A DNA stretch of 64,000 nt from Cliona cf. orientalis (lineage: Eukaryota; Porifera; Demospongiae; Clionaida; Clionaidae), in the NCBI GenBank assembly GCA_963930775.1, contig OZ005693.1:2976001-3040000 (forward strand). Direction: 5' to 3'. The notes under the pieces are model-generated. The model did not search any database, had not been told where the DNA came from, and worked only from the letters and a program-made list of their open reading frames with translations. The position numbers and the translations under genes are program-made. This document shows positions 45,640-58,353 of this stretch, piece after piece (position 1 is the first letter of the stretch; each line of letters begins with the position of its first letter).

Positions 45640-45773
45640 CATAGTCACGAGTGCGCATGCGCCAATTTTGTGGGTGGAGCGCTATGATGGTGGGCGCGGT
45701 CTGGAAACACACCCTCAACCTGCCCACATTCCTTGGTAGTAATTTAGTACCGACGATAAACACACACCGTACT
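45640..45773. promoter_or_regulatory. Bidirectional promoter, GNAT copy C / mitochondrial carrier
   Basis: Holds GTGCGCATGCGCCAAT, GGGTGGAGCGCTATG and CACCCTCAACCTGCCCACAT, the same motif series as the other GNAT promoters. The carrier start codon follows at 45774. Confidence 0.6.
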
Positions 45774-47529
45774 ATGGGGGAAGACGTGAACGGTTTTATC
45801 GCCGGTTGGTTTGCGGGTAAGTGCGCTGGGTAGATTAGCCGTTAGGCTATAGATCTCTACCACTTCAACGTACAATCTAGATAATTTGTCATTTCTAATA
45901 GGTTGTGGAGGACTGATTGTAAGTCATCCGATCGACACCGTCAGAGTAAGTTTCGTTGTAGTCTAAATGAACGATTGGATGGCGAACAGTTTTGAACGGA
46001 GTTTTGTTGTGTCGTAGGTTCGATTGCAGACGCAGGGAAACAGATACTTAAGTGCCACGGAATGTTTCAGGGAGATTATTGTAAAGGAGAAGGTATGTAT
46101 GAAAATTCAGCACTCCGATATTAATTATAGTGTATATAGATCCATCGATTGATCTATTGGCATATATACCACAGATATGTCTTTGGTTGATGTATGAAAC
46201 TGCTGAGTTGCCATGCTAGATCATTGTGATCATTGTGTGTATTAATGGCAGGTGATGAATGACTTAGATCATTTTCATGTTTCCTGTAGGGACTGGAAAG
46301 CTTTCTGGGAAGCTTGGGAGGAAATGGGATCAATATATCGAATTATTATATTATTGCTCCCATTCACTCTGTAGAGTGCAATAAATTAATTATTAGAACC
46401 ACAGCTATGTCAATCAATGATGTTCTGGCTAGTGGGGTAATGTAAGATGTCCTCCTCAGTGTAACAGTTGTCACCTTGAAAACCTTTGTTGGTGTAAATT
46501 TGTCAAAATTAACTCACTAGTACTAGAGTTCTATATTATAGTACATAAATGACTAATAATTAGTACCTCTACTGTGGATCCGGATATGAACTCTCTAAGC
46601 AGTACTAGTAAACTCTCCAGTAATTAGGTGTACATAAAAATGTTATGTACATTGTACAATAATTATTCATTATTATCCTGAATACAATCATGTGAGTGTG
46701 TACCTTTCACTACCAGGTCAAAGGTCTCTACAAGGGTATAACATACCCTCTCCTGGGTCAGGCTGCCATCAATGCCATACTCTTTGGTGTTGAGTCCATG
46801 ACCTACGCAAGACTGCAAAATGGAGAGAGTTCACTGAGCATCAAGAACAGTGTCGTTGCCGGTCTATGTGCCGGAGCTGTGCAAACGGTCATAGTGTGTC
46901 CGATGGAGTTGGTGAAAATCAGGATGCAAAACCAGAGCATTGGGCAACAGCATGTCTCGTGGGCAGAGAGAAAACTTGGTGCACTGAGCAGTATAGATGA
47001 CAGCAAGGATTACCGCACTAATAGTCGGCATCGGAATCTGTTTCAAAACTACCGTGGTCCGATTCAAACGACTCGGGACATCATTCGCAAGGAGGGACTG
47101 AGAGGCATGTTCAAGGGATGGTGGATCACGCTGTTTCGAGAGGTACCACAGTTTGGCATCTACTTTGGCACCTATGCCTGGCTCCGACTTCGGCTCTCAC
47201 AGATTACAGCAACATCCCCTGACGAACTTGGTGCTCACTATCTATCCCTGGCCGGAGGTGTTACCGGAGTGGTGACTTGGTGCTGGTATCCTATCGACGT
47301 GATCAAGGCTCGTATTCAGAACGATGGAGGGGTCAAAGGAGAGAGGAGAAAGTACAGCGGAGTGGTGGACTGTGTTAGAAAGAGCATACGGTCGGAAGGA
47401 GTTGGCGTGTTGTTCAAGGGGATCCAGCCTTCGCTCGTGAGAGGATTTTTTAACGGATTTGCAACGTTTCCCGTATTTACGCTCGTTTCGCAGTTCCTCA
47501 ATGGGGAAAACAATTACCACTATTATTGA
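45774..47529 (+). CDS. Mitochondrial carrier, SLC25A45/47/48-like
   Basis: Exons 45774-45816 (MGEDVNGFIAGWFAG), 45902-45945, 46018-46092 and 46717-47529. The three carrier signatures are visible: SHPIDTVRVRLQ, CPMELVKIRMQ and YPIDVIKARIQ, each followed by a second-helix motif (GLYKGITYPLL, GMFKGWWITLFREVPQFGIY, GVLFKGIQPSLVRGF). Length and text match the human SLC25A45/48 group (FIAGW.SG start). This inner-membrane group is related to amino-acid and acylcarnitine carriers; the precise substrate cannot be read. It shares its promoter region with the last GNAT copy, and a copy of its third intron sits in the GNAT array. Confidence 0.93.
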
Positions 47530-48263
47530 CAGTAACTGTTACTGTTTTTCTTATTTATCAGCAATTCAACCATGCATGCAGTGATCACAATTCTTTTTAT
47601 CATGCAATCAGCCTGTATACGTAATCATCATTGTGTATTATACTTCTGTGTCACGTAGAATCTGGGTATGATAATTATGCTACTACCTTAAGAATGCTCA
47701 ACAGGTAGCTACAGCTGCAGGTGTTCAGAATATATACCAGTATCCAATTAGACACCCATACAATGCTGCACTCTAACAATTGTATCAACTACACAGGCTT
47801 CAGATACTGCTCTATTACATTCCTTCTCAGGTAACAAACAGCTGGTGGGATCTTTCATGGTTAGAGTTGTAAGGGTTAACTTAATTAACTAACTTAGGTA
47901 CAATAAGATTGTGGAGAAATTAGTGACTTGCTGAATAGAGGCAAAATAGTGTGGAGAAACGAGATTCATAAATATTGTAATTATGAGAAGATACTTGTAT
48001 GGAGAAACGAGATTCATATTACACTTGAATTGGATATTGACCTACATGTACCACATCCAAGAATGCAATTTCATGTGTATGATTATTATACTGCATGCAT
48101 GGCTAACTTCAAGTCCGATCAGAAATGATCGAGGCTTCCCCATTAGGAGTGTATAAGGTAGTTATAATTATGACTGTGCTCCTGCACGCTTAGGGAAAGG
48201 GACTCATGCAGAACACAAGAATGCGATAATATATATTGTGTATTGTACTACATACACATAATA
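47530..48263. other. 3' flank of the carrier gene
   Basis: AT-rich. Contains a 20-base direct repeat TGGAGAAACGAGATTCATA at about 47951 and 48000. No gene recognised. Confidence 0.5.
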
Positions 48264-49280
48264 TGGAGCTTATTTTGTGTCAAAAATCAGAATTTCGATT
48301 TAGAATGTGAAATATAATGTGATTGGGCAATATCAACTGTGAAATGAAGTTTTCAGTTTGTTTGTAGTTTTAAATTTTGACTTTTCATTTGATTTTCAAT
48401 TTGATTTTCAATTCGATATTTGATTTGATTTTCAATTTGATTTTCCATTTGATTTTCCATTTGATTTTCGATTTGATTTTCACAATGACATCTTCAATTT
48501 GATTTTCCACTTAATTCTGTTCAATTTTTGTTTCGATTTTCAATCGTTTCATATTCCATTATTCTATAACCCAGAACAGGTCCATTGGTCATTTTCATTA
48601 GAGTGCATGCAATCCTCTCTCAACAATAATTATTACGTTTAACTTGTATGGCGACCTTTATTACATTCAATGCAGCACAAACCGAAGTCAAATGTCACTC
48701 ACAAGTCGAATGATGGGAATCTCACAGCAGTGGTTAATTCTTGCTATATTATAATAAAAAACTAATAAAGGTCACCAGGCAAGTAAAATAATATTATAAT
48801 TATTATTGTTGAGAGACAGCGTTGCACTCATGAAAATGAGCATTGGAACCTGATCTGGGTTATAGAATAATGGAATGTGAACAATTGAAAATAAAAGTGA
48901 AAATTGAACGGAAAGTCAACTAGAAAATCAAATTGAAGATCGTATTGAAATCAAATTGAAAATCGAACAGAAAATCAAATTGAATATCAAATTTAAAGAA
49001 AATTAAACTACAGAACGAACTGAAGACTTTATTTCAAAGTTGATATTGCCTGATCACATTGTATTTCACCCTAAACATTGAAGATCACATTGTGAAAATC
49101 AAATCGAAAATCAAATGGAAAATCAAATTGAAAATCAAATCAAACATCAAATTGAAAATCAAATTGAAAATCGAATGAAAAGTCAAACTGAAAACTTCAT
49201 TTCACAGTTGATATTGCCCGATCACATTATATTTCACATTCTAAATCAAAATTCTGAATTTTGACACAAAATAAGCTCCA
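48264..49280. mobile_element. 1-kb foldback element with long arms
   Basis: The left arm starts TGGAGCTTATTTTGTGTCAA, the right arm ends with its complement TTGACACAAAATAAGCTCCA. The arms pair imperfectly over about 400 bases each, up to ACCTTTATTA / TAATAAAGGT near 48663 and 48763. Within each arm is an array of short GATTTTCAATTT (or complementary AAATTGAAAATC) units. The 5-mer TAATA flanks both ends (48259-48263 and 49281-49285). No coding capacity. Family unknown. Confidence 0.88.
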
Positions 49281-49611
49281 TAATACATGTATGCTGCATG
49301 CACGCATGGCAAACTATAGGCCGGCCCTCAGAATACAAAATGTAAATTTTTGCCATTCCAGCATGCACCACAAGACTCTTACATGTACAACTGGAAAAAA
49401 TTTAATAATAGAATGGAATGGTAGTTTAACTCTTAACATAAGCGATACTTCAATAATACTGCATGTACAAAGGTACAAAATTTCTTAAGAATTATTCAAG
49501 TTAGTGGGTAGCAAACACAAAACTGAAATTAAAAAAAAATGTATGTATGTGGGACTAGTAATAGTTATAATAATAATGATGTGCAGTCGTAACTAACATA
49601 CCTATAGGTGC

Positions 49612-52600
49612 CTATTTTTTCGACGGTGGGAACTGGCCACTGGTTAGAGTGACAATGGACCCAGCGTACATCCCCCCTCCCCCTCCTACTCCTACTCCAC
49701 CACTGTTCGAGGAAGTATTGGGCATTTCAGAGTCACCAGGGAGATCGGGCAAAAAGAAAGAATCATCGTCGTCGTCATCTTGGGCATGAGAGAATGGATC
49801 AAAGACAGCTGGAGGAGGAGGTGCAGTGGTATTGGGCGCAGCGGAGCCTCCCCCTTGATCGGTCAAACCCATCCCGTCGGGTGACGGGAGGTACCCCGAG
49901 TTAGTGGCCGAGATTGGACCAGTAGTGGCTGTCGATAAACCAGGAGGAGTGGGAGTGGCTCCGCCGGTGACGAAGGGGTCAGAGGTCAGAGTGGAAGTTG
50001 GGATGGGGGGCACAGAGCCGTCCCCAACAAAGGGGTCAGAGGTCAGAGTGGAAGGTACAGCCATGGTAGACGCAAATCCGCTAATGGAGGTGTCTTGGTA
50101 ATAGCCAGAGGACTGGCCTGCGTCTAAAGATGATGATGGTACAACTGGAGTGAGAGATTGGCTGCCGTTTGTGATACTAGTGCCGTAGGAGGCACCAGTG
50201 CTATCAGTGGGATCACCCAAATCTAACAGATCAACAAGATCACCCATATCAGAGTCATCATTATCCTCAAGTTCACCGGTGGACGGATCGGCAATAGGAG
50301 GGGGAGGAGCCGAAACAGAAGTAGGCGGAGCCGGTTGTGGCTGCTTCTTGTGTTGTTGAGATGTAGCAGTATCACCTTTTGTCTTTGATCCCTTACTCGG
50401 ACTGGAAGTTGTTGACGACTTTTTTGGCAGAACTTTAGCGAACAACTGCCGACTCTTCTTAGCCACAGCTGCAGATGTAGAAGCCAGCGTGCTCTTACTC
50501 AAAGAAGATGATGAAGTACTAGTAGTTGCTGTCGCAGTCGCACTCGTAGACGAGTGAGAGGAGCTGGAAAGATCCGAAGGTGCAGCTACATAGTCTGAGG
50601 TCGTTCCTCCACTGGCATCACCTCCAGCTTTCTCAGATTTTATTCCACCTGTCGACGCTGCTACCGTACTCTGTAAACCATTTTGTTTCTGCTGAGTAGT
50701 AGTACTATACTGTGCAGTGCTAGTGGTAGCAATAGCCGGAGGAGCAGCACTAGTGGTACCTGTATCAAGCATGGACGGCATTGGGAAATAGCCACTATTG
50801 GCTGCCGCCTCCTGAGCAGAAAGCTTGTGAGCGTCGGGCGAATCCGTATCATCGGGAGAGTCCACCATGAGGGGGTCGAACTGATCCGTTGAAATGTAGC
50901 CACCAGTTGAGGAGGCTGGAGTAGAAGCAGAGGGAGGGATCGGCTTGCTTTCAAAGAGGGTTGGTAGCATGGAGGGAGGTCTAGCCATGGTTGCGGAGGT
51001 AGGGAGAGAGGGGACGTCGGTGTTTGGGAGGTAGTCTGACGATGGTGATAATGAGGGAGGGAGAGGGGGGAGGGGAAGAGAAAAGGAGCCGTTCTCAGAC
51101 AGGGTATCGTCAGAGCCGGCAGAGGTGAGGGACGAGGAGCGATGCTCCACTGGACCTATGAGGATACAAAAATGATGTAAAACGTGGGAGTGGTCTGGGA
51201 ACAAGCCTAGTACATGGCTGTGTGCCTACATGTATGTACTCAAAATTATATTATTGCATAGTCAACACTGTAATAGTTGTCTGTATACATTGGAATTGAC
51301 GTACCCTGCCCTCCAAGCTCTGTTGGACTGAGCATGCTCAGTTGGTCAGTGGAGCTAGAGGCACTGGATGATGCAGACACCGATGGCCCACGAGGAGCAG
51401 GTGGGTGTGGTCCACCAGCCAAGGAACTCAGGTTAGTCTCACTGGCCGACTTGTGGGCTCTTGAGCCAGAAGATGAGGACTCCTCCTGGATACACACGTA
51501 CACAGAAACATAATGTGAATGAATGACACATGTACATGTAACTATGACACAAACGCATGTTTGAGGCAATGGATAGTCACTTGCAAAAACAGTACTTCTC
51601 CAAGGATAAGGTAGCCCCTTCCTCAGGATGCTCCCACGTTTTCAAATCATGGGAGTGGCCTGGGGACGAGGCTAAGGATAATTTACATGCAAATTGTAAT
51701 ACACATGTTCATATACATGTACATTACATATGTTACGTTTGAGTTTGAATGTTCATCATTTCCATACATGCACGTGTTGCTCACCACGTCGTCCGTCTTT
51801 AGATATCCTGTACTGTTATAGTCTCCAAGGGAACCAGATTGACTGGGATTGGGTGATGGACCCCTCACAGCATGAGAAGGACTGGCCACAACCTCTGCTA
51901 CACTCTAAAGAAATCAATTTATGAAGTTGTTACACAAAGTACCAGTGCGTGATGATTTATAAATGTATGTATAATTCTGAAGGTACTGTTTCCTTGCACC
52001 CTCTCTCTCTCCCTCACTCTTTCTCCCTAGCCTCCTACTTATTCTCTCTCCACCACTCTTCCTCTTCATATCCATGTATACCATACTAAAGTCACATACA
52101 CAGTCATAATACGTGTACCGTGTTTATGCTAATAAAACGCATGCTCTAATAAGCGCAAGAGTGTGACGACCTTTACCAGAAAATCACGAGAAATTTAGAA
52201 TCTGAATTTTTTTAGCTTGCGTTCTATTAGCATGAACACGGTATTTATTGCCCAAACACACATACACACAGATAGAGGCTAGAATGTAAGGATTTTGTTA
52301 ACCTTTGTTGCTGGTTGTGCTGACTTTGACCTGGAGTGCTGCTTGGAGGACTGCAGGTTCATGTAGGCCGTCTGGATGGCAGAGTTGACAGCTGAACACA
52401 CCTGCACACACACATCATCATAAAATAATGTATACTATGGACATGTACACCTACAATGCACAATACCATGTACATTGTAGCTTGCTACAATTATATTTCA
52501 GGCATGTAGTAGCTGTCACACTACAAACAATTATTATGGGATGCTTTCAAAATTCGTAGCCACCTCTCAGATATCGTCAACCATTGTCAAGGAAATAGTT

Positions 52601-55600
52601 GGTTACAGGCCTTTGAAAAGCTGAAAGGGAAGAGAGGGTCTGGGGACAAGGCTACACATACACGTGTACATGTAGAGAAGCTCTTCTGGCTTCCGATACT
52701 TTACCAACAGGCTTTGGTTAACGGTCATGGCAATGCACAGTGTCTTACCGCCATTCCATTCTGAGCCTCCATGACGTGGCATATCAGCTTATGCTTCTCC
52801 TTCTCTTGCTCCGTAATTGTGGTTCGATTGACGATACCAAACAGTCTATGTTCAAATATTAAATACTCAATAACATAACACATACACACTTAATGGTTAC
52901 TTAATTAGTAAACTATGCATCAGCTGCAGTAAATTAGTACAATATCATGTACTTTTAAGCTAAAATATAATAGATCAACTTTTTGAGTAACTAGTATATC
53001 CCTCAGTCGCTACAATAAGATGCAATGTACTTTATGAAAGTCCCGGAATGCTACATAGTTTCTTGCATAACTTTACCTTGAGTTATCAGGGTGGACAGCA
53101 CACCGGAGAATATCTTTGAGCAGTATCTGCAATGAGATCACAATTTATTACCCCCAGGACACTTACATGTACATGTACTATTATGACAATTGTTGCTAAC
53201 ATTGCATTTCATCAAGGGCATCTACAATGTACAATGTACCTGTCCGATGGACTTCTTGCTGCTGGGGTCCAAGAGAGTGATGGCCCTGTGTGTGGCAGTC
53301 ATAGTCACAACCTGGGCTGTCTTGACGTTCTTCAAAGACCTAGCTGTCGTCACCTTACGAATCGTCTCACTGATCACACCGACAGCTGCAGGGCAAGGGG
53401 AGGAATTAACACACGTACATTGTAACTATCCTATGGCTGAAAATGTGTGCTACTCGTACATGTACATGTACATGTACATGTACATGCATGAGCCACTTCA
53501 GTAGGTAGAGAATTCTCGGTAATGTGGAAGTGGTTTTGCTAGTTACATGTACATAATAATAATAATTATATTATTATTTCACATATTGGCCTTAGTGTTG
53601 ACTTAATTGGGTGCAAAAGCACAATTACAGATGCTCCTTCTTGGTTAGGAATACACATGTGTATTGCCTCACTCTTTCCTTCTTGCACTTCTGTGTGTCC
53701 GAGATACTTGACAGTGAAGGAGGAGGAGTAGCTAGCCAGTGAACCTGTCAAGACAGCAAAAACATGCAGTGACCGCAATGCCTTTGTGAATAATCCACAA
53801 TCAATAATTTAAAGAGATAGGGGAGTAGGAGTGAGGGGGAGGGAGAAGGGGAGAGAGAGAGAGAGGGAGAGAGAGATCAGCCTACCGTTAGTATTGGTAG
53901 CATTAGCTGGTGGTGCTGTGTGTCCCACTCTCTCTGGCTGTAGCGGAGCCTGCAACTGACCCGACTGACCAGATTGACCAGGTTGACCAGGGTGCTGCGT
54001 CCGCTGTGACGGATACACCAGCGCTGGTTCCGATGTCCCTCTCTGTTTGGCTAGCTTCCGTACCAACACTGGTGATTTCTTCGGCTCCCCCTGAGTTGTC
54101 CCTCCCCCTCCTCCACTGCCGGGGGGAGCTGGGCTGAGGGTGTTAGCTGCTGTGGCGCTGCTGGTGAGCGAGTTGGAAGGAGAGCCAACCTTACTAGGCG
54201 CGGCTGGTTTATGGATCTCCTTGTTCACCCATGAGCGAATTCGCTCTCTCTCTTTACTATAGGAGGAAAGGTACATAAATTATGTTATTATGAAGAATAT
54301 TCACTCTAATAGAAATGGAAGGTTTTTCTTGCCTGATCGATTCCAGTTTGCTAGTCTGTGTGTTTGTGTGTGTGTGTGGGGGGGGGGGGGGGGGGGGGGA
54401 GGATATTAAAACAGCAAAGTACATGTATGTATAATAATTATATTATGCAGTAAAACAATCTTACTATAATATTATTACTGGTATTATATACCTGAGCAGC
54501 AGTCTTATTCTGACCAATAAAATTGATAGCAGCTATCCACTAGAGGAGGTAAAAAATATAAATGAGACAGTCACTTCCTGTACAATGAACTAATTACCTC
54601 ATCTCTTATCAAAGAATTCTCAGCCAGTAGATAGACAGGCCTAAAAAACATAATGTTTGAACGTTATAATAATTATGTACCGTAAATCGCGAATATTTCT
54701 TGTCTAAAATACTTCATGCGATAAATTTTCGCGTTAAATAATTTTTGGACAAACGACCCTGTACCGCATTATCGTTAATATTGCGCATGTATATATTTCG
54801 TGTGTTTAATTTTCACACAAGCCAGGCTGTCCGAAAATATTTTAACAACGAAATATTCGCAATTTACGGTAATTATTATAAGTAGCTTTCACTGCAAGAT
54901 ACATGACCGTATTTTTGTGGGCGCTATGTAAAAATATCACTGTTGCACGAAATATTAAATATGATAGCTCAGATGCAAGTATCAAATGAGTTACTGGTGT
55001 CATATTCTAAAAGAGTTACAAGTGTAGTACGCACCTTTTGAGCATGGCGTGGTTGACTTGGAAGACATAGCGTCTGTCATCAATGTCAACTGACGAAGCT
55101 TCTGCTCCCTTCAGGTTAAGCAACATCTCAGGAGACTGCAGCAAAGAAGGGAGGGAGGGAGAGTAGGGGGGGGGGGGAGAGAGAGAGAGAGTAAGGGAGA
55201 GGGAGGAAAGAGAGAGAGAGCGAGGGAGAGATGGATTGGTATACAAATGCATGCATACTTGATTGAGTACCTTCTGTGGAGCATGCATGTAGAGGTGAGT
55301 CTTTTTGGTGTAGAAATAGAATCTGTCCCACTTGGAGGGGAATCCCGTCTTCTGGCTGCAAGTGTACATGCATATCACATATCAATATGTGATCAGAAGT
55401 ACAATGTATGTATGTATGACTCTTCAAAACAAAATAGTAGGAAGCATTAAAAGCACAAACAGAAAGATCGAGATCCAGCTTTCAACAAGACAAGGCTACC
55501 CTACTATAATACCGTAGACTCTGGTTAATAAGCGCATGCGCTTATAGCGGTAAACGGAATGTTAGTATGCGCTTAGTTATAGTTATAGCACGGGGCCAGG

Positions 55601-58312
55601 GATTTATGGCAGTAAACCGACCCGAGTCCGAGGGCGTAGCCCGAGGACAAGGGCGGTTTACGTCGCCATAAATCCCTGGCAACCGTGCTATAACTCTTAT
55701 ATATCCCACCTGATTGGCTAAAAGTCACGCGCACCATAGTCTACATGCATAGCAACAACCGTTCTAACCTAGCAACAATAGTTCTGAACAGAAAGAAAGT
55801 TGCACAGTAAAAACAAACCAGCAAAGAAGCAACCGATGACGGATGGCTTGAGTCACGGAACCATGGCTAGTTAAATCAACCAGTGCTTCAGCTTTCCGTG
55901 AACAGAAGACAGTCAGGTAGCTTCGAAAACAAATAAAATAGTTTCACTGTTCAACAAACTCGGGCAATGGCTATTGAGACTTGGACCAGCAGCTAACACA
56001 GTTCACTTGCAGTTGAACTTGCCACGTGGTAAAACTGACAGATCGAGTGATAGCTAATTGGTTCCTGATTAGTGTCAATTAGTGTGTGTGTGTTTCCGTG
56101 TCTGTGTAAACAATGTCTACTGCCTATGTACAGTGAAGTCTGTGTGCAACCATGGTGCAATCAGTAGTGGCACTGTGCTGATGCACACGCAAATATAGTA
56201 GGTATGATGATGTGACTGCTTGTGTGAACTAAAACAATGGCTCTGATTGGTCAAAGTAATAGCCAGAGGGAGGGAAATATGGATCATATTTTCCCTTGTA
56301 CCCCTCAGGGAGGGAAAATATCCTAGTTATACCCCGGCTGATATAATACTTAGGTATACTTAGGTGGGATATATATAAAGGATATGCGCTTATATGGCAC
56401 ATAATCACGCCCACAAACGTTTGGGCACGTGATGGATGCGAGGCCCGCTAGCATGCACTAGCGCTAGATCGATCGATCGAGCGTTTACAGTTGCCGCTCA
56501 AGATGACGAGTGCTGGCGATTTGTCGATCTTCTTGCATGATAACGTTATTCGTGGCCATCATTTCTCCAAAGATAGCTGGACTCCAAATACTTTCCAGCC
56601 GGTCAAGGTCAGGTTCATAGAACGCCACGCCTATTAAGCGCATGCGCTTAATAAACAATAGCTAATGACAAGAAGAGGGCATGCGCTTAATAAATAATGT
56701 GCGCTTAATAGCGAGGTGCGCTTAATAACCAGAGTTTACGGTATGTACATGCATGTATCTGAGAATGACCACAAAAATTGTGAAATTTATATCCCTCGAA
56801 AGGTCTAGGTACACAAAACGATGGGCTCACAATACACTTACGATCGTATGAAGAGGTATCCATTTCTCGAAGTGACGCTGGTGTCTGGAATATGGTAGTC
56901 GCTGAAAGGGTCGGTGGGGTCAGGGTCCGGGAGACAGAGGTTAGGGAACTCCAGCTCAATCTCCGCCCTCACCTCTGACATCACCTCAACCTCATGCTGG
57001 TAGCGACCATGGACCCTGCAAGACAGAGGGAGAGAGAGAGAGAGAGAGATCAGATTTATGGCATAAACACACTTTCACGTTTGACGACCATTACCACACA
57101 ATGGGATGGCAATCGTTATGTACATGTGTGTACATGTACAACTGTAATAACACCATAAAAGAATGAAAATTAATATCTAGCTACTACATGTACACAGCAC
57201 AGCAGCTGAAACAGTCTGTCTGATATGGGGAACTCACTTCTGAACGTCTGAGTTTAGTTCATTTAACAGCTTTCCCAGGTCCTTGCTCAGAATCTCATAA
57301 CCAACCTTGAAGTATGCCATCTGAGAGGAAAATAGAGAGCATTTAATAACGAACATACATGTATTCTTTTGGATCTACTATCGTATTTGTCACTATCAGA
57401 GGCACGAGGCCGTGATCGTCTAGCGGTTAGGACATTACGTTGTGGCCGTAATAACCCAGGTTCGAATCCTGGTCACGGCAGTCTTTTTTTTTTCTTTCTT
57501 CTCCCCATTTCCTTTTCTTTCTCTTATTCACTCACTCACCCACCCACCCACCCACCTGTGCGTGCATGAAGGTTAGAAGTGGTTCCATGAGGGAGAACTT
57601 CCTCTTGAGTTGGAAGCCATTAATCTCAGAGTAGTAATCGAGGCTGGTTTCAAAGTGCTTACGTCTCGCAGTGTAGAGATCGGCATTGGCCTCAAAACTA
57701 GCCTGCACAAGGGAAGTAGTGATCGTTAAGGTGAGCATAATATTATTTCAATCAAGGGACAATCAATACAAGGGATTAAGTACTAATTATTAGAAACCTT
57801 ATCTGAGTCTTTCTTCTTGGAAACTCTGCTAAATTTGGCCATAGCTTGTTCATGCTCTGCAGCAAATGCAAAGAAGTAAAATGATATTAATATGCTGCTT
57901 GGATTTTTTGAATTGCTCAACGTTTCTACAATTTCACTGGTTAGTAAGCTATTATTGCAATAATTGGACTGAACGCTAATTTCAAATTCAATTAAGCTAC
58001 TCCTACTACAACCAATTAGCTGAGCAAATTTCTCACTCTGTTCTAGCACTTGCAATTACATGTGTAGAGTATACCCCATACACATAATTAAATTTTGCAT
58101 TGCTATTATATTATTATTATATACCTTGTGCAGATGCTTCGAGGTTTTCCTTGAGCTTCTCCAAGTGGGCAAAGTCCTTGGAGAGAAGGAGAGAAAGAAG
58201 CTCAACAACAGCATTCTGGAGCTGAGTGCTAAGCATATCCTGACAGGAATGAAGCTGGAAGGGGGTGGGGGGTGGGAAGGGAGGGAGAGGGAGAAGGAGA
58301 GAGAGAGAGAGA

Positions 58313-58353
<41 letters not shown>

